DNA of 64,000 bases from Bromus sterilis (taxonomy: Eukaryota > Streptophyta > Magnoliopsida > Poales > Poaceae), in the NCBI GenBank assembly GCA_950022295.1, contig OX465598.1, forward strand, positions 181,283,501 to 181,347,500. Reading direction: 5' to 3'. Below, in pieces: positions 1 through 12,000 of this stretch (the stretch's first letter is position 1; each line of letters opens with the position of its first letter). Made by a program: the position numbers and the translations under genes. The notes beneath the pieces were generated by a model. It saw only the letters and a program-made list of their open reading frames with translations. It did no database searches and was not told where the DNA came from.

Positions 1-3000
1 CTCCCGGGCCAAGTGAGCTCCTCCCAATTGAGTGCGCCAAGTTGGTTGCTCCAGGTCGACGGCTGGAAGCGAGCCTCCCAGTTGAGTGCGCCAAGCTGGC
101 TGCTCCCGGTCGACTGCTCCAAACGAACCCTCCAAGTTGAGTTTGCTAAGTTGGCTGCTCCCGGTCGAATTCTCCAAGCGAGCCCCTCCCAGTTGAGTGA
201 GCCAAGTGGACTGCTCCTAGTCGACTGCTCCAAGCGAACCCTTCCCGGTTGAGTGCGTCAAGTTGTCTTCTCCTGGTCGAATGCTACAACTGAGCCCCTC
301 CTAGTTGAGTGCGCCAAGTTAGCTGCTCCCATTCGAATGCTCCAAACGAGACCTTCCCGGTTGAGTGTGCCAAGTTGGCTTCTCCCGGTCGACTACTCAA
401 AGCGAGCTCCTCCTGTTTGAGTGTGTCAAGTTGGCTGCTCCCGGTCGATAGCTCCAAGCGAGTCCTTCTCGTTGGAGTGCATCAAGTTGGGTCCTCCCGG
501 TCGACTGCTCCAAGAGAGACCCTCCCAGTTGAGTTCACCAAGTTTGGTTCTCCCGGTCGACTGCACCAAGCGAGCCCCTCCCGGTTGAATGCGCCAAGTT
601 GGCTTCTCCCGGTCGACTGCTCCAAGCGAGTTTGTCCCGGTTGAGTGAACCAAGTTGGCTGCTCCCGGCCGACTACTCCAAGTGAGCTCCTCCTGTTTGA
701 GTCGCCCAGTTGGCTGCTCTCGATCGACTTCTCCAATCGAGCCCCTCGCGTTGAGTGCGCCAAGTTGGTTTCTCCCGTTCACATGCTCCAAGTGAGCCCT
801 TTCCGATTGAGTGCGCCAAGTAGGCTGCTCCCGGTCGAATGCTCCAAACGAGCTCTTCCCGGTTGAGTGTACTAAGTTGGCTGCTTCCGGTCGACTGCTC
901 CAAGCGATCCCCTCAGTGTTGAGTGTGGCAAGATGGCTGATCCCGGTCAACTGCACCAAGTGACCCCTTCTTGGCTGAGTTTGCCAAGTTGGCTTCTCCC
1001 GATAGAGTGCTCCAAGCGAGATCTTCCCTGTTGAGTGGGCCAGGTTTCCTGCTCCCAGTCTACAATTCCATGCGAGCCCCTCCAAGTTGAGAGCGCCAAG
1101 TTGGCTGCCCCCCGGTCAACTTCTCCACGTGAGTCCTTCCCGCTTGAGTGCGCGAAGTCGGCTGCTCCCGGTCGACTTCTCTAAGCGAGTTTGTCCCGAT
1201 TGAGTGTGCCAAGTTGGCTTCTCCCGGTCGACTGCTCCAAGCGAGCTCCTCCCGGTTGAGTGCGCCAAGTTGGCTGCTCCTGGTCGACTGCTCCAAGCGA
1301 GCCCTCCTGGCACATGCGAGCTCCTCCCGGTTGAGTGCGCCAAGTTGGCTCCTCCAGGTCGACGGCTACAAGCGAACCTCTCGGTTGTGTACGGCAAGTC
1401 GGCTGCTCCTGGTTGAGTGCGGCAACCTGGCTGCAACCAGTCAAATGCACCAAGCGAGCCCTTCCCGGTTGAGTTCGCCAAGTTGGCTGCTCCCGGTGGA
1501 GTGCTCCAAGCGAGCTCTTCCCGGTTGAGTGGGCCAGGTTTCCTGCTACCGGTCTACTAATCCAAGTGACCCCATCCCGGTTGAGAGTGCCAAGTTAGCT
1601 TCCCCCGGTCAACTTCTCCAAATGAGTCCTTCCCGGTTGAGTGCGCAAGTTGGTTGCTCCCGGTCGACTGCTCCAAGCGAGTTCGTCCCGGTTGAGTGCG
1701 CCAAGTTGATTGCTCCTGATCGACTGCTCCATGCGAGCTCCTCCCGGTTGAGTGCGCCAAGTTGGTTTTTCCCGGCCGACTGATCCAAGCGAGCCCTCCC
1801 GGGCCAAGCGAGCTCCTCTCGGTTGAGTGCGCCAAGTTGGCTGCTCCAGGTAGACGGTTGCAAGCGAGCCTTCTAGTTGAGTGCGCCATGTTGGCTGCTC
1901 CCGGTCGACTGCTCCAAGCGATCCCTCAAGGTTGAGTGCTCCAAGTTGGCTTCTCCCGGTCGAATGCTCCAAGCGAGACCCTCCCGCTTGAGTGCGCCAG
2001 GTTGACTGGTCCCAGTCGACTGCTCCAAGCGAACCCTTCCCGGTTGAGGTAGCAAGGTTGGCAGCTCCTGGTCGAGTGCTCCAAGCGATCCCTTCCCGGT
2101 TGAGGGTGCAAATTTGGCTTCTCCCGGTCGACTGCTACAACTGAGACCCTCCCAGTTGAGTGCGCCAAGTTAGCTGCTCCCGGTAGACTGCTCAAAACGA
2201 GCCCTTCCCGGTTGAGTGTGCCAAGTTGGCTGCTCCCGGTCCACTACTCAAAGCGAGATCCTCCTGGTTTAATGTGTCAAGTTGGCTGCTCCCGGTCGAC
2301 TGCTCCAAGCAAGTTCTTCCAATTGGAGTGCGTCAAGTTGCGTCCTCCCGGTCGAATGCTCCAAGATAGACCCTCCTAGTTGAGTTAACCAAGTTTGCTG
2401 CTCCCGGTCGACTGCTCCAAGCGAGCCCCTCCCGGTTGAGTGTGCCAAGTTGGCTACTCCCGGTCGACTGCTCCAAGCGAGTTCGTCCCGGTTGAGTGCG
2501 CCAAGTTGGCTTCTCCCGGTCGACTGCTCCAAGCGAGCTCCTCCCGGTGGAGTGCACCAAGTTGGCTGCTCCTGATCGACTGCTTCAAGAGATCCCATCG
2601 CGGTTGAGTGCACCAAGTTGGCTTCTCCGAGTCACCTTCTCCAAGCGAGCCCTTTTCGATTCAGTGCACAAAGTTGGCTGCTCCCGGTCGATTGGTCCAA
2701 GCGATCTGTTCCCGGTTGAGTGCGCTAAGTTGGATGCTCCAGGTTGACTGCTCCAAGCGAGTCTCTCCTGGTTGCGTGCGGCAAGTTGGCTGCTCTCGGT
2801 CAACTACACCTAGTGGCCCCTTCCCGGCTGAGTGAGCCAAGTTGGTTGCACCCGGTGGAGTGCTCCAAGCGAGCTCTTCCCGGTTAAGTGGGCCAAGTTT
2901 CCTGCTCCCGGTCTACTAATCCAAGAAAGCCCCTCCCAGTTGAGAGCGCCAAAATGCTGGCCTCCGGTCAACTGCTCCAAGCGATTCCTTCCCGCTTGAG

Positions 3001-6000
3001 TGTGCCAACTTGGTTGCTCCCGGTCGGCTGCTCCAAGCGAGTTCGTCCCGGTTGAGTGAACCAAGTAGGATTCTCCCGGTCGACTGGTCCAAGCAGGCTC
3101 CTCCCGGTTGAGTGCGCCAAGTTGCCTGCTCCCGATCGACTACTCCAAGCGAGCCCTCCTGGCACAAGCGAGCTGCTCCCGGTTGAGTGCACCAAGTTGG
3201 CTGCTCCAGGTTGACGGTTGCAAGCGGACCTCCCGGTTGAGTGCGCCAAGTTGGCTGCTCCCGGTCGACTGCTCCAAGCGAGCTCCTCCAGGTTGAGTGC
3301 ACCAAGTTGGCTCCTCCCGGTCGAATGCTTCAAGCGAGCCCCTCCCGATTGAGTGTGTCAAATTGATTGCTCCAAGCGAGCCCTTCCCTGTTGAGTGTGC
3401 CAAGTAGGCTACTCTCGTTCGACTTCTCCAAGCCATCCCTTCCCGATTGAGTGAGCCAAGTTGGCTGCTCCCAGTCGACTGCTCCAAGCGAGCTCTCTCG
3501 GCACAAGCGAGCTCCTCCTGCTTGAGTTCACCAAGTTGGCTGCTCCAGGTCGACGGCTGCAAGCGAACCTCCTTCTAGAGTACGCCAAGATGGCTACTCC
3601 CGGTCGACTAATATAACTGAGCCCCTCCCAGTTTAGTGCGCCAAGTTAGCTTCTCCCAGTCGATTGCTTCAAACGATCCCTTCGCAGTTGAGTGCGCCAA
3701 GTTGGCTGCTCCTGGTTGACTCCTCCAAGCAAGCTCCTCACGGTTGAGTGCACCAAATTGGTCGCTCCCAGTCGACATCTTCGAGCGAGCCCCTCGCGGA
3801 TGAGTACGCCAAGTTGGTTGCTCCCAGTCGATTTCTCCAAGCGAGCCCCTCCAGGTTGAGTGCGCCAAGTTGGCTACTCCCGGTCTACTTCTCCAAGCGA
3901 GCCCCTCAAGGTTGAGTGCGGCAAGTTAGCTGCTCCCGGTCAACTGCACCATTGAGCTCGTCCCGGCTGAGCTCTCCAAGTTGGTGCTCCCGGTGGAATG
4001 CGCCAAGATATCTCTTCCCTGTTGAGTGGGCCAGGTTTCCGGCTCCTGGTCTACTAATCCAAGCAAGCCCATCCCGGTTGAGTGTGCCAAGTTGGCTGCT
4101 CCCGGTCAACTGCCCCATGCGAGCTCCTCCCGCTTGAGTGCGCCAAGTTGGTTATTCCCGGTCGACTGCTCCAAGAGAGCCCTCCCGGGCCAAGTGAGCT
4201 CCTCCCGATTGAGTGCGCCAAGTTGGTTGCTCCAGGTCGACGGCTGCAAGCGAGCCTCCCAGTTGAGTGCGCCAAGCTGGCTGCTCCCGGTCGACTGCTC
4301 CAAACGAACCCTCCAGGTTGAGTATGCTAAGTTGGCTGCTCCCGGTCGAATTCTCCAAGCGAGCCCCTCCCAGTTGAGTGCGCCAAGTGGACTGCTCCTA
4401 GTCGACTGCTCCAAGCGAACCCTTCCCGGTTGAGTGCGTCAAGTTGTCTTCTCCTGGTCGAATGCTACAACTAAGCCCCTCCTAGTTGAGTGCGCCAAGT
4501 TAGCTGCTCCCGTTCGAATGCTCCAAACGAGACCTTCCCGGTTGAGTGCACCAAGTTGGCTTCTGCCGGTCGACTACTCAAAGCGAGCTCCTCCTGTTTG
4601 AGTGTGTCAAGTTGGCTGCTCCCGGTCGATAGCTCCAAGCGAGTCCTTCCCGTTGGAGTGCGTCAAGTTGGGTCCTCCCGGTCGACTGCTCCAAGAGAGA
4701 CCTCCCGGTTGAGTTCACCAAGTTTGGTTCTCCCGGTCGACTACACCAAGCGAGCCCCTCCCGGTTGAATGCGCCAAGTTGGCTTCTCCCGGTCGACTGC
4801 TCCAAGCGAGTTTGTCCCGGTTGAGTGAACCAAGTTGGCTGCTCCCGACCGACTGCTCCAAGTGAGCTCCTCCTGGTTGAGTCGCCCAGTTGGCTGCTCC
4901 CGATCGACTGCTCCCATCGAGCCCCTCGCGGTTGAGTGCGCCAAGTTGGTTTCTCCGGTTCACATGCTACAAGTGAGCCCTTTCCGATTGAGTGCGCCAA
5001 GTTGGCTGCTCCCGGTCGAATGCTCCAAACGAGCTCTTCCCTGTTGAGTGTACTAAGTTGGCTGCTTCCGGTCGTCTGCTCCAAGCGATCCCCTCACGGT
5101 TGAGTGTGGCAAGATGGCTGATCCCGGTCAACTGCACCAAGTGACCCCTTCTTGGCTGAGTTTGCCAAGTTGGCTTCTCCCGATAGAGTGCTCCAAGCGA
5201 GCTCTTCCCTATTGAGTGGGCCAGGTTTCTTGCTCCCAGTCTACAATTCCAAGCGAGCCCCTCCAAGTTGAGAGCGCCAAGTTGGCTGCCCCCCGGTCAA
5301 CTTCTCCAAGTGAGTCCTTCCCGCTTGAGTGCCCGAAGTCAGTTGCTCCCGGTCGACTTCTCTAAGCGAGTTTGTCCCGATTGAGTGTGCCAAGTTGGCT
5401 TCTCCCGGTCGACTGCTCCAAGCGAGCTCCTCCCGGTTGAGTGCGCCAAGTTGGATGCTCCTGGTCGACTGCTCCAAGCGAGCCCTCCTGGCTCAAGCGA
5501 GCTCCTCCCGGTTGAGTGCGCTAAGTTGGCTCCTCCAGGTCGACGACTGCAAGTGAACCTCTCGGTTGAGTACGGCAAGTCGGCTGCTCCTGGTTGAGTG
5601 CGGCAACCTGGCTGCAACCGGTCAAATGCACCAAGCGAGCCCTTCCCGGTTGAGTTCGCCAAGTTGGCTGCTCCCGGTGGAGTGCTCCAAGCGAGCTCTT
5701 CCCGGTTGAGTGGGCCAGGTTTCCTGCTACCGGTCTACTAATCCAAGTGATCCCATCCCGGTTCAGAGTGCCAAGTTAGCTTCCCCCGGTCAACTTCTCC
5801 AAATGAGTCTTTCCCGGTTGAGTGCACAAGTTGGTTGCTCCCGGTTGACTGCTCCAAGCGAGTTCGTCCCGGTTGAGTGCGCCAAGTTGATTGCTCCCGA
5901 TCGACTCCTCCATGCGAGCTCCTCCCGGTTGAGTGCGCCAAGTTGGTTTTTCCCGGCCGACTGATCCAAGCGAGCTCCTCTCGGTTGAGTGCGCCAAGTT

Positions 6001-9000
6001 GGCTGCTCCAGGTAGACGGTTGCAAGCGAGCCTTCTAGTTGAGTGCGCATTGTTGGCTGCTCCCGGTCGACTGCACCAAGCGATCCCTCTAGGTTGAGTG
6101 CTCCAAGTTGGCTGCTGCCGGTCGAATGCTCCAAGCGAGACCCTCCCGGTTGAGTACGCCAGGTTGACTGCTCCCAGTCGACTGCTCCAAGCGAACCCTT
6201 CCCGGTTGAGGGTGCAAGGTTGGCAGCTCCTGGTCGACTGCTCCAAGCGATCCCTTCCCGGTAGAGGGTGCAAATTTGGCTTCTCCCGGTAGACTGCTAC
6301 AACTGAGACCCTCCCAGTTGAGTGCGCCAAGTTAGCTGCTCCCGGTGGACTGCTCAAAACGAGCCCTTCCCGGTTGAGTGTGCCAAGTTGGCTGCTCCCG
6401 GTCCACTACTCAAAGCGAGCTCCTCCTGGTTGAGTGTTTCAAGTTGGCTGCTCCCGGTCGACTGCTCCAAGCAAGTTCTTCCAATTGGAGTGCGTCAAGT
6501 TGCGTCCTCCCGGTCGAATGCTCCAAGATAGACCCTCCTAGTTGAGTTCACCAAGTTTGCTGCTCCCGGTCGACTGCTCCAAGTGAGCCCCTCCCAGTTG
6601 AGTGTGCCAAGTTGGCTACTCCCGGTCGACTGCTCCAAGCGAGTTCGTCCCGGTTGAGTGCGCCAAGTTGGCTTCTCCCGGTTGACTGCTCCAAGCGAGC
6701 TCCTCCCGGTGTAGTGCACCAAGTTGGCTGCTCCTGATCGACTGCTTCAAGAGATCCTCTCGCGGTTGAGTGCGCCAAGTTGGCTGCTCCCAGTCACCTG
6801 CTCCAAGCGAGCCCTTTCCGATTTAGTGCACAAAGTTGGCTGCTCCCGGTCGATTGGTCCAAGCGATCTGTTCCCGGTTGAGTGCGCTAAGTTGGATGCT
6901 CCAGGTTGACTGCTCCAAGCGAGCCTCTCCTGGTTGCGTGCGGATGTTGGCTGCTCTCGGTCAACTACACCTAGTGACCCCTTCTCGGCTGAGTGCGCCA
7001 AGTTGGTTGCACCCGGTGGAGTGCTCCAAGCGAGCTCTTCCCGGTTAAGTGGGCCAAGTTTCCTGCTCCCGGTCTACTAATCCAAGAAAGCCCCTCCCGG
7101 TTGAGAGCGCCAAAATGCTGGCCTCCGGTCAACTGCTCCAAACGATTCCTTCCCGCTTGAGTGTGCCAACTTGGTTGCTCCCGGTCGACTACTCCAAGCG
7201 AGTTCGTCCCGGTTGAGTGCACCAAGTAGGATTCTCCCGGTCGATTGGTCCAAGCAGGCTCCTCCCGGTTGAGTGCGCCAAGTTGGCTGCTCCCGATCGA
7301 CTACTCCAAGCGAGCCCTCCTGGCACAAGCAAGCTACTCCCGGTTGAGTGCACCAAGTTGGCTGCTCCAGGTCGACGGTTGCAAGCGGACCTCCCGGTTG
7401 AGTGCGCCAAGTTGGCTGCTCCCGGTCGACTGCTCCAAGCGAGCTCCTCCAGGTTGAGTGCACCAAGTTGGCTGCTCCCGGTCGAATGCTTCAAGCGAGC
7501 CCCTCCCGATTGAGTGCGTCAAATTGACTGCTCCAAGCGAGCCCTTCCCTGTTGAGTGTGCCAAGTTGGCTAATCTCGGTCGACTTCTCCGAGCCATCCC
7601 TTCCCGATTGAGTGAGCCAAGTTGGCTGCTCCCGGTCGACTGCTCCAAGCGAGCCCTCCCGGCACAAGCGAGCTCCTCCCGGTTGAGTTCACCAAGTTGG
7701 CTGCTCCAGGTCGACGGCTGCAAGCGAACCTCCTTCTTGAGTACGCCAAGATGGCTACTCCCGGTCGACTAATATAATTGAGCCCCTCCCGGTTTAGTGC
7801 GCCAAGTTAGCTTCTCCCAGTCGACTGCTTCAAATGATCCCTTCGCAGTTGAGTGCGCCAAGTTGGCTGCTCCTGGTTGACTCCTCCAAGCGAGCTCCTC
7901 ACGGTTGAGTGCACCAAATTGGTTGCTCCCGGTCGACTTCTTCGAGCGAGCCCCTCGCGGATGAGTACGCCAAGTTGGTTGCTCCCGGTCTACTTCTCCA
8001 AGCGAGCCCCTCCAGGTTGAGTGCGGCAAGTTGGCTGCTCCCGGTCAACTGCACCATTGAGCTCGTCCTGGCTGAGCTCTCCAAGTTGGTGCTCCCGGTG
8101 GAATGCGCCAAGAGATCTCTTCCCTGTTGAGTGGGCCAGGTTTCCGGCTCCTGGTCTACTAATCCAAGCAAGCCCATCCCGGTTGAGTGTGCCAAGTTGG
8201 CTGCTCCCGGTCAACTGCCCCATGCGAGCTCCTCCCGCTTGAGTGCGCCAAGTTGGTTATTCCCGGTCGACTGCTCCAAGAGAGCCCTCCCGGGCCAAGT
8301 GAGCTCCTCCCGATTGAGTGCGCCAAGTTGGTTGCTCCAGGTCGACGGCTGCAAGCGAGCCTCCCAGTTGAGTGCGCCAAGCTGGCTGCTCCCGGTCGAC
8401 TGCTCCAAACGAACCCTCCAGGTTGAGTATGCTAAGTTGGCTGCTCCCGGTCGAATTCTCCAAGCGAGACCCTCCCAGTTGAGTGCGCCAAGTGGACTGC
8501 TCCTAGTCGACTGCTCCAAGCGAACCCTTCCCGGTTGAGTGCGTCAAGTTGTCTTCTCCTGGTCGAATGCTACAACTGAGCCCCTCCTAGTTGAGTGCGC
8601 CAAGTTAGCTGCTCCCGTTCGAATGCTCCAAACGAGACCTTCCCGGTTGAGTGCGCCAAGTTGGCTTCTCCCGGTTGACTGCTCCAAGCGAGCTCCTCCC
8701 GGTGTAGTGCACCAAGTTGGCTGCTCCTGATCGACTGCTTCAAGAGATCCTCTCGCGGTTGAGTGCGCCAAGTTGGCTGCTCCCAGTCACCTGCTCCAAG
8801 CGAGCCCTTTCCGATTTAGTGCACAAAGTTGGCTGCTCCCGGTCGATTGGTCCAAGCGATCTGTTCCCGGTTGAGTGCGCTAAGTTGGATGCTCCAGGTT
8901 GACTGCTCCAACGAGTCTCTCCTGGTTGCGTGCGGATGTTGGCTGCTCTCGGTCAACTACACCTAGTGACCCCTTCTCGGCTGAGTGCGCCAAGTTGGTT

Positions 9001-12000
9001 GCACCCGGTGGAGTGCTCCAAGCGAGCTCTTCCCGGTTAAGTGGGCCAAGTTTCCTGCTCCCGGTCTACTAATCCAAGAAAGCCCCTCCCGGTTGAGAGC
9101 GCCAAAATGCTGGCCTCCGGTCAACTGCTCCAAACGATTCCTTCCCGCTTGAGTGTGCCAACTTGGTTGCTCCCGGTCGACTGCTCCAAGCGAGTTCATC
9201 CCGGTTGAGTGCACCAAGTAGGATTCTCCCGGTCGATTGGTCCAAGCAGGCTCCTCCCGGTTGAGTGCGCCAAGTTGGCTGCTCCCGATCGACTACTCCA
9301 AGCGAGCCCTCCTGGCACAAGCAAGCTACTCCCGGTTGAGTGCACCAAGTTGGCTGCTCCAGGTCGACGGTTGCAAGCGGACCTCCCGGTTGAGTGCGCC
9401 AAGTTGGCTGCTCCCGGTCGACTGCTCCAAGCGAGCTCCTCCAGGTTGAGTGCACCAAGTTGGCTGCTCCCGGTCGAATGCTTCAAGCGAGCCCCTCCCG
9501 ATTGAGTGCGTCAAATTGACTGCTCCAAGCGAGCCCTTCCCTGTTGAGTGTGCCAAGTTGGCTAATCTCGGTCGACTTCTCCGAGCCATCCCTTCCCGAT
9601 TGAGTGAGCCAAGTTGGCTGCTCCCGGTCGACTGCTCCAAGCGAGCCCTCCCGGCACAAGCGAGCTCCTCCCGGTTGAGTTCACCAAGTTGGCTGCTCCA
9701 GGTCGACGGCTGCAAGCGAACCTCCTTCTTGAGTACGCCAAGATGGCTACTCCCGGTCGACTAATATAATTGAGCCCCTCCCGGTTTAGTGCGCCAAGTT
9801 AGCTTCTCCCAGTCGACTGCTTCAAATGATCCCTTCGCAGTTGAGTGCGCCAAGTTGGCTGCTCCTGGTTGACTCCTCCAAGCGAGCTCCTCACGGTTGA
9901 GTGCACCAAATTGGTTGCTCCCGGTCGACTTCTTCGAGCGAGCCCCTCGCGGATGAGTACGCCAAGTTGGTTGCTCCCGGTCTACTTCTCCAAGCGAGCC
10001 CCTCCAGGTTGAGTGCGGCAAGTTGGCTGCTCCCGGTCAACTGCACCATTGAGCTCGTCCTGGCTGAGCTCTCCAAGTTGGTGCTCCCGGTGGAATGCGC
10101 CAAGAGATCTCTTCCCTGTTGAGTGGGCCAGGTTTCCGGCTCCTGGTCTACTAATCCAAGCAAGCCCATCCCGGTTGAGTGTGCCAAGTTGGCTGCTCCC
10201 GGTCAACTGCCCCATGCGAGCTCCTCCCGCTTGAGTGTGCCAAGTTGGTTATTCCCGGTCGACTGCTCCAAGAGAGCCCTCCCGGGCCAAGTGAGCTCCT
10301 CCCGATTGAGTGCGCCAAGTTGGTTGCTCCAGGTCGACGGCTGAAAGCGAGCCTCCCAGTTGAGTGCGCCAAGCTGGCTGCTCCCGGTCGACTGCTCCAA
10401 ACGAACCCTCCAGGTTGAGTATGCTAAGTTGGCTGCTCCCGGTCGAATTCTCCAAGCGAGACCCTCCCAGTTGAGTGCGCCAAGTGGACTGCTCCTAGTC
10501 GACTGCTCCAAGCGAACCCTTCCCGGTTGAGTGCGTCAAGTTGTCTTCTCCTGGTCGAATGCTACAACTGAGCCCCTCCTGGTTGAGTGCGCCAAGTTAG
10601 CTGCTCCCGTTTGAATGCTCCAAACGAGACCTTCCCGGTTGAGTGCGCCAAGTTGGCTTCTCCCGGTCAACTACTCAAAGCGAGCTCCTCCTGTTTGAGT
10701 GTGTCAAGTTGGCTGCTCCCGGTCGATAGCTCCAAGCGAGTCCTTCCCGTTGGAGTGCGTCAAGTTGGGTCCTCCCGGTCGACTGCTCCAAGAGAGACCC
10801 TCCTGGTTGAGTTCACCAAGTTTGGTTCTCCCGGTCGACTGCACCAAGCGAGCCCCTCCCGGTTGAATGCGCCAAGTTGGCTTCTCCCGGTCGAATGCTC
10901 CAAGCGAGTTTGTCCCGGTTGAGTGAACCAAGTTGGCTGCTCCCGGCCGACTGCTCCAAGTGAGCTCCTCCTGGTTGAGTCGCCCAATTGGCTGCTCCCG
11001 ATCGACTGCTCCAATCGAGCCCCTCGCGGTTGAGTGCGCCAAGTTGGTTTCTCCCGTTCACATGCTCCAAATGAGCCCTTTCCGATTGAGTGCGCCAAGT
11101 TGGCTGCTCCCGGTCGAATGCTCCAAACGAGCTCTTCCCGGTTGAGTGTACGAAGTTGGCTGCTTCCGGTCGACTGCTCCAAGCGATCCCCTCACGGTTG
11201 AGTGTGGCAAGATGGCTGATCCCGGTCAACTGCACCAAGTGACCCCTTCTTGGGTGAGTTTTCCAAGTTGGCTTCTCCCGATAGAGTGCTCCAAGTGAGC
11301 TCTTCCCTGTTGAGTGGGCCAGGTTTCCTGCTCCCAGTATACAATTCCAAGCGAGCCCCTCCAAGTTGAGAGCGCCAAGTTGGCTGCCACCCGGTCAACT
11401 TCTCCAAGTGAGTCCTTCCCGCTTGAGTGCCCGAAGTCGGTTGCTCCCGGTCGACTTCTCTAAGCGAGTTTGTCCCGATTGAGTGTGCCAAGTTGGCTTC
11501 TCCCGGTCGACTGCTCCAAGCGAGCTCCTCCCGGTTGAGTGCGCCAAGTTGGATGCTCCTGGTCGACTGCTCCAAGCGAGCCCTCCTGGCACAAGCGAGC
11601 TCCTCCCGGTTGAGTGCGCCAAGTTGGCTCCTCCAGGTCGACGGCTGCAAGTGAACCTCTCGGTTGAGTACGACAAGTCGGCTGCTCCTGGTTGATTGCG
11701 GCAACCTGGCTGCAACCGGTCAAATGCACCAAGCGAGCCCTTCCCGGTTGAGTTCGTCAAGTTGGCTGCTCCCGGTGGAGTGCTCCAAGCGAGCTCTTCC
11801 CGGTTGAGTGGGCCAGGTTTCCTGCTACCGGTCTACTAATCCAAGTGATCCCATCCCGGTTGAGAGAGCCAAGTTAGCTTCCCCCGGTCAACTTCTCCAA
11901 ATGAGTCCTTCCCGGTTGAGTGCGCAAGTTGGTTGCTCCCGGTCGACTGCTCCAAGCGAGTTCGTCCCGGTTGAGTGCGCCAAGTTGATTGCTCCCGATC

